Both the position numbers and the translations under genes were made by a program. DNA of 64,000 bases from Microbacterium aurantiacum (lineage in GTDB: Bacteria; Actinomycetota; Actinomycetes; Actinomycetales; Microbacteriaceae), in the NCBI RefSeq assembly GCF_002872075.1, contig NZ_PGGU01000014.1, positions 62,689 through 126,688 on the forward strand. Direction: 5' to 3'. Shown one piece after another: positions 34,548 through 43,819 of this stretch. The notes under the pieces were generated by a model, which saw only the letters and a list, made by a program, of their open reading frames with translations, was not told the origin of the DNA and did no database searches. Position 1 is the first letter of the stretch, and every line of letters begins with the position of its first letter.

Positions 34548-35840
34548 TCACGCCGTGATGCGTTCGCGCACGATCGGGCCCCGCTCCGGCGCGTCGTCGC
34601 CGATCTCCCAGGCGCCCTCGACCGCCTCCAGAGCGCGCGGGAATCGCGCTTCGTCGGCCGCGGACAGGGTGAACAGCGGCTGTCCGGCGACCACGCGGTC
34701 GCCCGGCTTCGCGTGCAGGTCGATGCCGGCCTCGAAGATGACGGGATCCTCGGCACGCGCGCGTCCCGCACCGAGGCGCCAGGCGGCGATCCCGAAGGGC
34801 AATGCGTCGAGGCGCGCCAGCACGCCGTCGGCCGTGGCGGTGACGACGTGGGTCTCGCGTGCGGTCGGCAGCGGAGCATCCGGATCGCCGTCCTGTGCGC
34901 GGATCATCGCCTTCCAGCTGTCCATCGCGCGACCGTCGTCCAGGGCGGCCTCGACATCGGCATCCGGCTGCCCCGCCAGCGCGAGCATCTCCCTCGCCAG
35001 CGCGAGCGTCAGCTCGCGGACGTCGGAAGGTCCGCCGCCGGCGAGGATCTCCACGGACTCGCGGACCTCGTTGGCGTTGCCGATCGCGAATCCGAGCGGC
35101 ACGTTCATGTCGGTCAGGAGCGCGGTCGTCGCGACACCGGAGTCGGTTCCGAGCGCCACCATCGTGCGGGCGAGTTCACGGGCGCGGTCGATGTCCCGCA
35201 TGAAGGCGCCGGAGCCGAACTTGACGTCGAGCACGAGCGCGTCCGTGCCCTCGGCGATCTTCTTCGACATGATGCTGGAGGCGATGAGCGGGATAGCCTC
35301 CACGGTGCCGGTCACGTCGCGCAGGGCGTACAGCTTCTTGTCGGCGGGAGCGAGGCCGGAGCCGGCCGCGCAGATGACCGCGCCGACATCGCCCTGCATC
35401 TGCGCGAACATCTCCTCATTGCTCAGTGCCGCACGCCAGCCGGGAATGGACTCCAGCTTGTCGAGCGTTCCGCCGGTGTGGCCGAGGCCGCGACCGCTCA
35501 GCTGCGGCACCGCCACGCCGAAGACGGCGACGAGCGGCGCGAGCGGCAGAGTGATCTTGTCGCCCACTCCGCCCGTCGAATGCTTGTCGACCGTCTTCTT
35601 GCCGAGGGATGCGAAGCTCATCCGCTCCCCCGAGGCGATCATCGCGTCGGTGAGCACCCGGATCTCGTCGCGATCCATCCCGCGCTGGAACACCGCCATC
35701 GCGAACGACGCCATCTGCGCGTCGGACACATAACCGCGGGTGTAGGCGTCGACCATCCAGCGCAGGGCCGGCTCGGGGACGACACCGCCGTCGCGCTTGG
35801 CGCGGATGACATCCACGGCGTCGTAGGGCTCAACGCTCAT
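34548..35840 (-). CDS. deoA: Thymidine phosphorylase
   Basis: This 430-residue pyrimidine nucleoside phosphorylase converts thymidine or deoxyuridine plus phosphate to base and deoxyribose-1-phosphate. It starts with AVDVIRAKRDGG and has the phosphate-binding signature KHSTGGVGDKITLPLAPLVA. The C-terminal domain contains KPGDRVVAGQPLFTL. It overlaps cytidine deaminase upstream by four bases, a common pairing because deamination of cytidine supplies its substrate. Confidence 0.95.
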   Translation of the reverse strand: MSVEPYDAVDVIRAKRDGGVVPEPALRWMVDAYTRGYVSDAQMASFAMAVFQRGMDRDEIRVLTDAMIASGERMSFASLGKKTVDKHSTGGVGDKITLPLAPLVAVFGVAVPQLSGRGLGHTGGTLDKLESIPGWRAALSNEEMFAQMQGDVGAVICAAGSGLAPADKKLYALRDVTGTVEAIPLIASSIMSKKIAEGTDALVLDVKFGSGAFMRDIDRARELARTMVALGTDSGVATTALLTDMNVPLGFAIGNANEVRESVEILAGGGPSDVRELTLALAREMLALAGQPDADVEAALDDGRAMDSWKAMIRAQDGDPDAPLPTARETHVVTATADGVLARLDALPFGIAAWRLGAGRARAEDPVIFEAGIDLHAKPGDRVVAGQPLFTLSAADEARFPRALEAVEGAWEIGDDAPERGPIVRERITA

Positions 35841-36235
35841 CGTGCGTCCTCCAGGTCACGGGGGCCGAACGCATCCGGCAGCACCTCGTCGATCGTGCGG
35901 ATGCCGGAGACGGTCTCCAGCAGCATGCCGGGCATCGCGTGCTCGAAGAGCAGCTGACGGCAGCGGCCGCACGGCATGATCGTCTGCCCGTCGTTGTTGA
36001 CGCACACGAAGGCGACCAGCTGGCCGCCGCCGGACATGTGCAGGTCGCCGACCAGCGCGCACTCGGCGCACAGGGTGACGCCGTAGGAGGCGTTCTCCAC
36101 GTTGCAGCCGGCGACGATGCGTCCGTCGCCGACGAGAGCCGCGGCGCCGACCTTGTAGCGCGAATATGGTGCGTACGCCTTCGTCATCGCATCGGTGGCG
36201 ACCTGACGCAGCTCGTCCCAGTCGATGTCTGTCAT
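35837..36235 (-). CDS. cdd: Cytidine deaminase
   Basis: This 132-residue tetrameric-type enzyme deaminates cytidine and deoxycytidine. Zinc is bound by the Cys of TLCAECALV and the two Cys of MPCGRCRQLLFE; the Glu in CAE is the proton shuttle, and CNVENASYG binds the sugar. It begins 2 bases after the permease stop and ends in a four-base overlap with deoA. Confidence 0.95.
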   Translation of the reverse strand: MTDIDWDELRQVATDAMTKAYAPYSRYKVGAAALVGDGRIVAGCNVENASYGVTLCAECALVGDLHMSGGGQLVAFVCVNNDGQTIMPCGRCRQLLFEHAMPGMLLETVSGIRTIDEVLPDAFGPRDLEDAR

Positions 36236-36237
36236 CA

Positions 36238-37527
36238 CTATCCCTTGATGTACGGCTTGCCGTCGGCGGCGGGCGCGCGGACCTTGCCGGCGAAGCCGAC
36301 GACCGCGAGCACCGTGACCACGTACGGCAGCATCTTCATGAACTCGCCGGGGATCGGGGATCCGAGGTTGCTCAGCAGCGTCTCGAGGTTCATCGAGAAG
36401 CCGAACAGGAGCGCGGCGAGCGTCGCGCGGATCGGATCCCAGCCGCCGAAGATCACGGCGGCCAGGGCGATGAAGCCGAGACCGTCGGTCATCTCCTTGT
36501 CGAAGGCGCCGACCGAGCCGAGCGTGAAGTACGCGCCGCCGATACCGGCGATCGATCCCGCGAGGAGCAGATTCCAGAACCGCGTCGGGTTCACCTTGAT
36601 GCCCACGGTGTCGGCGGCCTGGGGGTGTTCGCCGACGGCCCGGAGCCGCAGACCCCAGCGCGAACGGTAGAGCGCCCACGCGACCAGCGGCACGGCGATG
36701 TACATGAGGTACACGATCAGCGTCTGGTTGAACAGCACGGGCCCGAGGACGGGGATGTCGTGGAGCAACGGGATCGCGATGCGCGGCAGACGGGGCGGAG
36801 TGTTGAAGAGCGCTTCGTTCTGGCGCATCAGTGCGCCGTGCAGGAAGCTCGTGAGGCCGGTGATGAGCACATTCAGCACGACGCCGACGATGACCTGATC
36901 GACGATGTAGCGGATGGCGAAGAGCGCGAGCGCCGCAGCGACGAGCGCGCCGCCGAGCATCGCCGCCAGGATGCCGAGCACATAACTGCCGGTCATCGAG
37001 GCCACCAGCGCGGAGCTGAAGGCAGCCAGGAGGAACTGCGCCTCGATGGCTACGTTCACGACACCGGCGCGCTCTCCGATCACGCCTCCGAGAGCTCCGA
37101 AGACGAGCGGGACCGAGAGCGAGACCGCACCGAAGAGCAGACCGGTGACGGGGACGAGACCGTCGGCGGCCGACCACGTGAGGAAGCCGAACACGGCCAC
37201 GAACGCGAACACGATCGGCAGCCACAGCCCGACCCGGCGGTAACGGGCCACCTGGACCGTCGCATACGCGGCCAGGAGCACGAGGAGGAGCGCGCAGATG
37301 AACACCGTCTGCCAAGTGGGAACACCCACATCCGGCAGTGCCAGCGTGGACGTCCGGTCGGCGAGGCGGAACACGCTCGTGCCGCTCCGGCCCGCCGGGA
37401 GCGCGAGGAGGAGGATGAGCACCGCCACGACGCCCAGAGAGATGGGCAGCTTGAGGCTGCGCTGACGCACGGTCTCCCGCACGATGGTGCCGTCGGCAGC
37501 GGTGGTGGCTGCGATGATGGCGCTCAC
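36238..37527 (-). CDS. Nucleoside ABC transporter permease (second)
   Basis: This 429-residue inner-membrane permease belongs to the branched-chain/BMP-associated (NupQ-like) family. About ten membrane spans are visible, with VFGALGGVIGERAGVVNVAIEA as the typical family segment and LRAVGEHPQAADTVGIKVNP as the cytoplasmic coupling loop. The GTG start has AAGGAGG upstream and overlaps the first permease gene by four bases. The open frame continues upstream, but those residues are a shadow. Confidence 0.92.
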   Translation of the reverse strand: MSAIIAATTAADGTIVRETVRQRSLKLPISLGVVAVLILLLALPAGRSGTSVFRLADRTSTLALPDVGVPTWQTVFICALLLVLLAAYATVQVARYRRVGLWLPIVFAFVAVFGFLTWSAADGLVPVTGLLFGAVSLSVPLVFGALGGVIGERAGVVNVAIEAQFLLAAFSSALVASMTGSYVLGILAAMLGGALVAAALALFAIRYIVDQVIVGVVLNVLITGLTSFLHGALMRQNEALFNTPPRLPRIAIPLLHDIPVLGPVLFNQTLIVYLMYIAVPLVAWALYRSRWGLRLRAVGEHPQAADTVGIKVNPTRFWNLLLAGSIAGIGGAYFTLGSVGAFDKEMTDGLGFIALAAVIFGGWDPIRATLAALLFGFSMNLETLLSNLGSPIPGEFMKMLPYVVTVLAVVGFAGKVRAPAADGKPYIKG

Positions 37528-38765
37528 GCGGCCACCTCCTTCTTCGCGCGACGAGCGGGACGGGGGGCTGCGCCCTCCTTCGGGAGGAAGAAGATCGCAC
37601 GGATCAGCGGCGGCGCGGCGATGAAGAGCACGATCAGCGCCTGGACGACGAGGACGATGTCGATCGGGATGTCCTGCGAGGTCTGCATGGTGAAGCTCCC
37701 CGCCTTGAGCGCCCCGAACAGGATGCCGGCCCACAGCACGCCCCATGCCCGGCTGCGGCCGAGCAGCGCGACGGTGATGGCGTCGAAGCCGATGCCCGCG
37801 TCGATGCCCGCTTCGAAGCCGCTCGTGATCGTTCCGGACATCTGGTTGACACCGGCGAGTCCGGCCAGTGCGCCCGCGATCCCCATCGCGTAGACCATCG
37901 TGCGACCGACGTTGACGCCGGAGGCCCGGGCGGCGTTCGGATTCTCGCCCACTGCGCGCATCCGGAAGCCGAGGCTGGATCGCTCGATGAGCCACCAGAC
38001 GAACACCACGGCGAGGACCGACACCAGGAATCCGGCGTTCACCGTCAGCGGCGCGCTGAACAGCAGCGGGAACCGCGCCGATTCCGGGGTGGGAGGAGAG
38101 ATCGGCTGCGAGCCGCCGGGGCGCTGCAGCAGGCCGGGCGTCGCCAGCAGCCACGAGATGAAGTAGTAGGCGATGAAGTTGAGCATGATGGTGAGGATCA
38201 CCTCGTGCGCGCCGGTCTTCGCCTTGAGGAAGCCGACCAGTCCGCCCCAGATCATGCCGCCCAGGAGGCCGGCGATGATGGTCAGCGGCAGGTGGATGAA
38301 GATCGGGGCCTGCACGGTGAAGGCCACGACGGATGCCGCCGCCACACCCATGAGCATCTGACCGCGCCCGCCGATGTTGAACAGGCCGACCCGGAATGCC
38401 AGAGCGACACCGAGCCCGGCTGCGATGAGCGGGGTGGCGAAGTTCAGTGTGTCCGTGATCGGTTTGATCGCACGGAGGAAGTTCGGCGCGTTGTAGTTGT
38501 AGACGGCGCCGCGGAACAGGGCGGCGTACGCTCCGGAGACGGCATCCCAGATCGCGGCGAACGTGTCGCCAGGGCGCTGGAAGAAGTAGCCCAGCGCGCT
38601 CTGCACGCCCGGACTCGTCGCGGCGATGAGGACGCCGCCGATGAGCATCGCGAGGACGATCGCCAGCACCGCACGCAACGCCGATCCGGAGAGGATGTCG
38701 TGGATCACGGTGTTCTGTCGCGGTGCCTCGACGACCTCTTGCTTCTTCTCGGTGACCTCGCTCAC
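37524..38765 (-). CDS. Nucleoside ABC transporter permease (first)
   Basis: This 413-residue permease of the NupP-like group pairs with the next gene. The N-terminal part has a polar stretch and then a long hydrophobic series; FRVGLFNIGGRGQMLMGVA and MRAVGENPNAARASGVNV are the family's conserved loops, the latter contacting the ATPase. Its GTG start has GGAGG upstream and overlaps the ATPase stop by four bases. Confidence 0.92.
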   Translation of the reverse strand: MSEVTEKKQEVVEAPRQNTVIHDILSGSALRAVLAIVLAMLIGGVLIAATSPGVQSALGYFFQRPGDTFAAIWDAVSGAYAALFRGAVYNYNAPNFLRAIKPITDTLNFATPLIAAGLGVALAFRVGLFNIGGRGQMLMGVAAASVVAFTVQAPIFIHLPLTIIAGLLGGMIWGGLVGFLKAKTGAHEVILTIMLNFIAYYFISWLLATPGLLQRPGGSQPISPPTPESARFPLLFSAPLTVNAGFLVSVLAVVFVWWLIERSSLGFRMRAVGENPNAARASGVNVGRTMVYAMGIAGALAGLAGVNQMSGTITSGFEAGIDAGIGFDAITVALLGRSRAWGVLWAGILFGALKAGSFTMQTSQDIPIDIVLVVQALIVLFIAAPPLIRAIFFLPKEGAAPRPARRAKKEVAA

Positions 38766-40291
38766 GAAGCGACCTCCTTCTCCGCCGCGTCGGGCAGTTC
38801 GCCGGCCATCATGAGTCCCAGCACTTCGCGCGGCGCGTCGCCGGCGACGATTCCCACGATGCCGCCGCGGTACATGACCGCGATGCGGTCGGCCAGTGCC
38901 GACACCTCGTCGAGCTCGGTGGAGACGACGATCACGGGGACGCCGGAATCGCGGGTCTGGACGATGCGCTCGTGCACGAACTCGACCGATCCGACGTCGA
39001 TGCCGCGGGTCGGCTGCGATGCGACGAAGAGCTTCAGCGTACGGCTGAGCTCACGTGCGAGAACGACCTTCTGCTGATTGCCGCCGGAGAGGCGCCCGGC
39101 GGCCGTGTCGGGTCCCTGGGTGCGGATGTCGAACTCGTCGATCTGGTCGCGGGCGAAGGCGTCGAGCACCTTGCGCTGGATGGTGCCGGCCCGGAAGAAC
39201 GGCGCGCCGTTCGCGGAGCGGTTGAGGATGAGATTCTCGGCGACGCTGAACTCGCCGACCAGACCGTCCTCCTTGCGATCCTCGGGGACGAAGCCGACAC
39301 CGGCGTCGATGATGCCCTGCACGCTGCGACCGAGCAGTTCCTCGCCGTCGAGGGTGATGCTTCCCGTCGCCTTGTTCTGCAGTCCGATGATCGCCTCGGT
39401 GAGCTCGGTCTGGCCGTTGCCCTGCACGCCCGCGATGGCCAGCACTTCGCCGGGTCGCACCTCGAAGCTGACGTCGTTGATCACGATCTGCCCGGCGTCG
39501 TCGATGACGCGGAGTCCCTGGACGACGAGCCCGCCGCTGCGCAGGTTCGGCTCGCCCTTCTTGACCGTCAGCTCGACGGCCCGGCCGACCATGAGGGCCG
39601 CCATCTCGGCGTTGGATGCGGTCGGGTCGGCTTCGCCGACGACCTTTCCGAGGCGGATGACCGTGATCTTGTCCGCCACTTCGCGGACCTCACGCAGCTT
39701 GTGGGTGATGAAGACGATCGCCGTCCCCTCGTCCCGGAGCTGACGCATGATGCCCATCAGCTCATCGGTCTCCTGAGGGGTGAGCACAGCCGTCGGCTCG
39801 TCGAAGACGAGCACCCGGGCGTCGCGGGAGAGAGCCTTGATGATCTCGACACGCTGCTGGACACCGACGGGGAGTTCTCCGACGACGGCATCCGGATCGA
39901 TCTCGAACCCGAAGCGCTCGCTCACGGCACGCACGTGCGCACGGGCGGCGGCGAGATCGAGCCGGCCGGCGAATCCCGTCGGCTCGTGTCCGAGCATGAC
40001 GTTCTCAGCCACGGTGAACACCGGGATGAGCATGAAGTGCTGGTGCACCATGCCGATGCCGGCGGCCATCGCATCTCCCGGACCGGCGAAGTGCTGCACC
40101 ACGTCGTCGAGGAGGATCTCCCCTTCGTCGGCCGTGTACAGCCCGTAGAGGACGTTCATCAGCGTCGACTTCCCCGCACCGTTCTCGCCGAGCAGGCAAT
40201 GGATCTGCCCTGGTTCGACGGTGAGGCTGATGTGGTCGTTCGCGACGAGGGAACCGAAGCGCTTGGTTATCCCACGGAGCTCAAGCTTCAT
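38762..40291 (-). CDS. Nucleoside ABC transporter ATP-binding protein, double ABC
   Basis: This 509-residue protein has two ABC domains. The first has Walker A GENGAGKST and Walker B VLVFDEPTAVL, with a degenerate signature VGVQQR. The second has a degenerate Walker A (GVQGNGQTEL) but an intact LSGGNQQK signature, so one composite ATP site is likely active, as in the RbsA and NupO families. TAGATT lies 6 bases before the ATG, so it may have its own leaderless promoter besides read-through from the lipoprotein gene. Confidence 0.92.
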   Translation of the reverse strand: MKLELRGITKRFGSLVANDHISLTVEPGQIHCLLGENGAGKSTLMNVLYGLYTADEGEILLDDVVQHFAGPGDAMAAGIGMVHQHFMLIPVFTVAENVMLGHEPTGFAGRLDLAAARAHVRAVSERFGFEIDPDAVVGELPVGVQQRVEIIKALSRDARVLVFDEPTAVLTPQETDELMGIMRQLRDEGTAIVFITHKLREVREVADKITVIRLGKVVGEADPTASNAEMAALMVGRAVELTVKKGEPNLRSGGLVVQGLRVIDDAGQIVINDVSFEVRPGEVLAIAGVQGNGQTELTEAIIGLQNKATGSITLDGEELLGRSVQGIIDAGVGFVPEDRKEDGLVGEFSVAENLILNRSANGAPFFRAGTIQRKVLDAFARDQIDEFDIRTQGPDTAAGRLSGGNQQKVVLARELSRTLKLFVASQPTRGIDVGSVEFVHERIVQTRDSGVPVIVVSTELDEVSALADRIAVMYRGGIVGIVAGDAPREVLGLMMAGELPDAAEKEVAS

Positions 40292-40297
40292 AGTCTC

Positions 40298-40303
40298 AAT
40301 CTA
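40298..40303 (-). promoter_or_regulatory. Internal leaderless -10 element before the ABC ATPase gene
   Basis: On the minus strand TAGATT lies 6 bases upstream of the ATG at 40291, just after the intergenic hairpin. Confidence 0.55.
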
Positions 40304-40315
40304 TCGATCAGAGGA

Positions 40316-40350
40316 GCGGCCGGACAGATGCTGAGCATCCGTCCGGCCGC
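40316..40350 (-). terminator. Hairpin between the BMP lipoprotein and ATPase genes
   Basis: GCGGCCGGAC, GATGCT, AGCATC and GTCCGGCCGC form a long stem with two single-base mismatches. It starts 22 bases after the lipoprotein stop. No T-run follows, so it may act as a partial terminator or as a stabiliser of the lipoprotein message. Confidence 0.7.
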
Positions 40351-40372
40351 GTCCTGTACAGCGGGTTCGACG

Positions 40373-41479
40373 TTACGGCGACGCCGGCGACTCGACCTTG
40401 ATCGAGCCGTCGATGATGCCTTCCTGGATCGTCTTCAGCTCGTCGGCCAGTGCGGGGTCGACCTTGCTCTCGAAGTCGTGGAACTCGGACAGCGAGACGC
40501 CGCCGTTCTCCAGCGTTCCGACGAACGGGGTCGGGTCGAACTTGTCGTCGGCCGCCTCCATGACGGCGTCGTACACGGCGACGTCCATGCCCTTCATGAT
40601 CGAGACGAGGAGCAGGTCCGCGACGCTCGGGTCGGTGGTGAACACGTCGGCGTCGACGCCCATCAGGGCGATGTTGCCGCCGGAGTCGCGGATCGCCTGA
40701 GCCGCGGACTGGTAGATCGGTCCGCCGACCGGCAGCAGCACGTCGGCGTCCAGATCGATCAGGCCCTGCGCCTTCTGCTTCGCGTTGTCGTTCGCGGCGA
40801 ACTCGTCGGTGAACTGGCCCTCCTGCGAGACGACGTCCCAGCCCACGACCTTGACGTCTTCGCCCTTCTGCTCGTTGAAGTACTCCACGCCGAGCTGGAA
40901 GCCGTCCATGAAGATCGTCACCGGCGGGATCTTGGCGCCGCCGAAGGTGCCGACAGTGCCGGACTCGGAGTACGACGCCGCGGCGTAGCCGCCGAGGAAG
41001 GCAGCCTGTGCCGTGTCGAAGACGAGGGGCTTGATGTTCGGAGCGTCGGTCTTGCCGTCGAAGTCGGCGTCGGCCCAGTCGTCGATGATCGCGTACTGGA
41101 TGTCGGGGTTCGCGGTCGCGGCCTCGATGGTCGGAGCGCTGAGCTTGAAGCCGACCGAGACGATGAACGTGCAGCCCTCGGACGCGAGAGCGTCGAGGTT
41201 GGATGCGTAGTCACTGGCGGACTTCGACTCGGTCTTGCTGACCTCGACGCCGAGCTCGTCGGCCGCCTTCGTCAGGCCCTCGAAACCGAGCTGGTTGAAC
41301 GACTTGTCGTCGAAGCCGCCCTCGTCCGAGACCATGCACGGCTTGAAGTTGTCGACCGCGGGACCGGCGTCGCCGCCATCGGGAGCTTCCGTGGGCGCCT
41401 GGCCGCAGCCTGCGAGTGCGAAGATGACGCCGGCCGCTGCCGTCGCGGCGAACAGCTTCTTGGTGGTGGAGATGGTCAA
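40373..41479 (-). CDS. BMP-family nucleoside-binding lipoprotein
   Basis: This 368-residue substrate-binding lipoprotein belongs to the BmpA/PnrA family that binds purine nucleosides. The signal peptide ends in the lipobox LAGC with Cys25, followed by an Asp/Gly-rich linker. KPCMVSDEGGFDDKSFNQLG is the nucleoside-contact region, and AIRDSGGNIALMGVDADVF follows later. I start it at TTG: GGGAGG is 6 bases upstream and it gives a proper signal peptide; an ATG 15 codons earlier would add charged residues before it. It is the first gene of the nucleoside operon. Confidence 0.9.
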   Translation of the reverse strand: MTISTTKKLFAATAAAGVIFALAGCGQAPTEAPDGGDAGPAVDNFKPCMVSDEGGFDDKSFNQLGFEGLTKAADELGVEVSKTESKSASDYASNLDALASEGCTFIVSVGFKLSAPTIEAATANPDIQYAIIDDWADADFDGKTDAPNIKPLVFDTAQAAFLGGYAAASYSESGTVGTFGGAKIPPVTIFMDGFQLGVEYFNEQKGEDVKVVGWDVVSQEGQFTDEFAANDNAKQKAQGLIDLDADVLLPVGGPIYQSAAQAIRDSGGNIALMGVDADVFTTDPSVADLLLVSIMKGMDVAVYDAVMEAADDKFDPTPFVGTLENGGVSLSEFHDFESKVDPALADELKTIQEGIIDGSIKVESPASP

Positions 41480-41535
41480 CTCGTGCCTCCCTGAGCGAAT
41501 CCGCGGCCATCGCGGATCGCTCAAAGTTACCCACT

Positions 41536-41595
41536 GTTTCAGCTTTTGTGCATATCCGTGGCAGAGCCGCTATCGAATGGTTACAAAGCTGAAAC
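41536..41595. promoter_or_regulatory. 11-bp inverted repeats flanking the putative operon promoter
   Basis: GTTTCAGCTTT at 41536-41546 and AAAGCTGAAAC at 41585-41595 are exact inverted copies 38 bases apart, upstream of the BMP lipoprotein gene. They bracket a weak promoter-like stretch on the minus strand (TTCGAT, then ATATGC about 16 bases later) and could bind a regulator of nucleoside uptake. Confidence 0.5.
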
Positions 41596-41605
41596 CAAGA
41601 CGGCC

Positions 41606-41629
41606 GATGAGCATGTGGACATGCTCATC
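41606..41629 (-). terminator. Hairpin overlapping the stop of the guanylyltransferase gene
   Basis: GATGAGCATGT and ACATGCTCATC pair perfectly around GG. The stem covers the last bases of the stop codon at 41628-41630 and likely ends the message. Confidence 0.6.
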
Positions 41630-42743
41630 AGAGCACGTCGCCCCGGCCGGTGAGCTTCAGGGACTCCACGACTCCCTTAACTCGCTGCGCATGTTCCACG
41701 GTCGTCACCAGCAGTGCATCCGGGGTGTCCACGACCACGATGTCCTGCACCCCGATCAGGCTGATCACGCGCGACGTCTGACTGACCAGGATGCCGCTGG
41801 CGGCATCCGACAGCACCCGGGCGTTCGGGCCGAGAACAGCGAGGTCGTTCTTGCGTCCGTGGGTGATGAGCTTGGTGAGCGAAGCGAAATCGCCGACGTC
41901 GTCCCAATCGAAGTGCCCGGGGATCACCGCGAGCCGCCCGCGCTCGGCGGCCGGCTCGGCGACCGCGTAGTCGATCGCGATCTTCTTCAGGCCCGGCCAG
42001 ATGCGGTCGACCGCCGGCCCCCGGAGTTCCCGGTCGTCCCAGGCGTCGGCGAGTTCCTGCAATCCGGCGTGGAGCTCGGGCTCGCTGCGGGCGAGCTCGT
42101 CCAGGAGCACGCTCGCCTTCGCGATGAACATGCCGGCGTTCCAGAGATAGCTGCGATCGGCGACGTACTCCTTCGCCGTGTCGAGGTCGGGCTTCTCCAC
42201 GAAGCGCTCCACCAGCGCGGCCTCGGGCGCTCCGGACACGACGAGCTCGCCGGCCTTCCGGATGTAGCCGAACCCGACGGAGGGCTCGGTCGGCGGGATG
42301 CCGATGGTGCAGATGTATCCCTCCCGGGCCACTTGCACCGCCTGCTGCACCGCCCACTCGAACACCTGGGTGCCGCGGATCACGTGATCAGCGCTGAACG
42401 ATCCGATGATGACGTCGGGCTCGCGCCGGTGCAGGATGGCGGCGGCGAGGCCGATCGCGGCCGCGGATTCGCGGGGCTCCGATTCGAGGAAGACGTTGAG
42501 ATCCGCGATGCCCGGCAGCTCGCCCTCGACGGCGGCCCGGTGTGCGCGTCCGGTGACGACGGCGATCCGGTCAGGACCCGCCAGCGGTTCGAGGCGATCC
42601 CAGGTGTCCCGCAGGAGCGAGTGGCCCGATCCGGTGAGGTCGTGAAGGAACTTCGGTGCATCGGCACGCGAGAGCGGCCACAACCTGCTGCCGATGCCGC
42701 CGGCCGGGATCACCGCGTAGAAGTCTTCGATGGGCTCGGTCAT
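41628..42743 (-). CDS. manC: Mannose-1-phosphate guanylyltransferase
   Basis: This 371-residue enzyme makes GDP-mannose from mannose-1-phosphate and GTP for glycans and mannosylated lipids. The N-terminal VIPAGGIGSRLWPLSRADAPKFL contains the nucleotidyltransferase signature and its catalytic Lys. FVEKPDLDTA and WNAGMF are typical of the family. The isomerase domain of longer bifunctional ManC proteins is absent, as in other actinobacterial forms. The ATG at 42743 is preceded by TACGCT 6 bases upstream (42750-42755), a leaderless pattern; upstream in-frame residues are spurious. Confidence 0.92.
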   Translation of the reverse strand: MTEPIEDFYAVIPAGGIGSRLWPLSRADAPKFLHDLTGSGHSLLRDTWDRLEPLAGPDRIAVVTGRAHRAAVEGELPGIADLNVFLESEPRESAAAIGLAAAILHRREPDVIIGSFSADHVIRGTQVFEWAVQQAVQVAREGYICTIGIPPTEPSVGFGYIRKAGELVVSGAPEAALVERFVEKPDLDTAKEYVADRSYLWNAGMFIAKASVLLDELARSEPELHAGLQELADAWDDRELRGPAVDRIWPGLKKIAIDYAVAEPAAERGRLAVIPGHFDWDDVGDFASLTKLITHGRKNDLAVLGPNARVLSDAASGILVSQTSRVISLIGVQDIVVVDTPDALLVTTVEHAQRVKGVVESLKLTGRGDVL

Positions 42744-42925
42744 CGTGCCAGCGTATCCTCTCCCCGATTCGTCTCGACGTCGAGACACTTAGGCTCCCCT
42801 TCGTCGCTCCCGGCCGTCCGGCGGGAATAGGATGGATCCCGATCGGGCGTGCCTGCGACGTGTCGGGTTCACACTTGGACAAGCGCAGCACGCGACCGAG
42901 TCACATCGATCCAGGGAGGACGACC

Positions 42926-43360
42926 GTGTCCACAAGCGCTCGCTTGACACCGTCGATTTCGGAAACCACTTCCAAGACCCCCCGCGGCACCCTCTACCGG
43001 GGTCGCGAAGGCATGTGGTCGTGGGTGCTTCATCGCATCACCGGAGTCGCCATCTTCTTCTTCCTGTTGGTGCACGTGCTCGACACGGCGCTCATCAGGG
43101 TGTCGCCCGAGGCGTACAACGCCGTCATCGGCACGTACAAGAACCCGGTCATGGCGCTCGGCGAGGTCGTCCTCGTCGCTGGCATCGTGTTCCACGCCAT
43201 GAACGGCCTGCGCATCATCGCGGTCGACTTCTGGTCGAAGGGCGCGAAGTACCAGCGTCAGCTTTTCTGGGCCGTGCTGCTGGTGTGGGGAATCATCATG
43301 GCCGGCTTCGTGCCCCGCCATCTGATGCTCGCGTTCGCCGGCTTCGGAGGAGGACACTGA
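42926..43360 (+). CDS. sdhC: Succinate dehydrogenase cytochrome b556 subunit
   Basis: This 144-residue membrane anchor of complex II has three membrane spans and the quinone/heme motif SWVLHRITGVAIFFFLLVH near its first span. The second heme-side His lies in LVAGIVFHAMNGLRI. The GTG start has the ribosome binding site AGGGAGGA 8 bases upstream, and TAGGAT at 42827-42832 may be its promoter. Its stop overlaps sdhD by one base. Confidence 0.92.
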   Translation: MSTSARLTPSISETTSKTPRGTLYRGREGMWSWVLHRITGVAIFFFLLVHVLDTALIRVSPEAYNAVIGTYKNPVMALGEVVLVAGIVFHAMNGLRIIAVDFWSKGAKYQRQLFWAVLLVWGIIMAGFVPRHLMLAFAGFGGGH

Positions 43361-43800
43361 TGGCCACGCAGACCGTCGCAGCACCCGCGCGCCGTCGGCG
43401 CGGCGTCAACCTGGAGAAGTGGGGCTGGGTCTTCATGCGCGCCTCGGGCATCGTCCTGGTCGTGCTGATCTTCGGGCACCTGTTCGTCAACCTGATGGTC
43501 GGCGAAGGCATCCACGCCCTGGACTTCGCCTTCATCGCCGGCAAATTCGCCTCGCCGTTCTGGCAGTGGTGGGACGTGCTGATGCTGTGGCTCGCACTCC
43601 TGCACGGCGCGAACGGCATGCGCACCATCGTCAACGACTACGTGACGACCGAGAAGGTGCGCAAGGTCCTGGTCGGGGCGATCGTCCTGGCCGCCGGCCT
43701 CCTCATCGTCCTCGGCACCCTGGTCGTGTTCACGTTCGACCCCTGCCTGGGTGTGACCGAGTCGAGCACGCTGTGGGAGACCTGCCAGGCGCAGGGCTAG
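43360..43800 (+). CDS. sdhD: Succinate dehydrogenase hydrophobic membrane anchor
   Basis: This 146-residue second anchor subunit has three membrane spans. [20 protein letters not shown] and [18 protein letters not shown] carry the His residues expected near heme and quinone. It overlaps sdhC by one base (TGATG) and precedes sdhA by 19 bases. Confidence 0.9.
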   Translation: MATQTVAAPARRRRGVNLEKWGWVFMRASGIVLVVLIFGHLFVNLMVGEGIHALDFAFIAGKFASPFWQWWDVLMLWLALLHGANGMRTIVNDYVTTEKVRKVLVGAIVLAAGLLIVLGTLVVFTFDPCLGVTESSTLWETCQAQG

Positions 43801-43819
43801 AGAAGAAGGCATACGAGAA

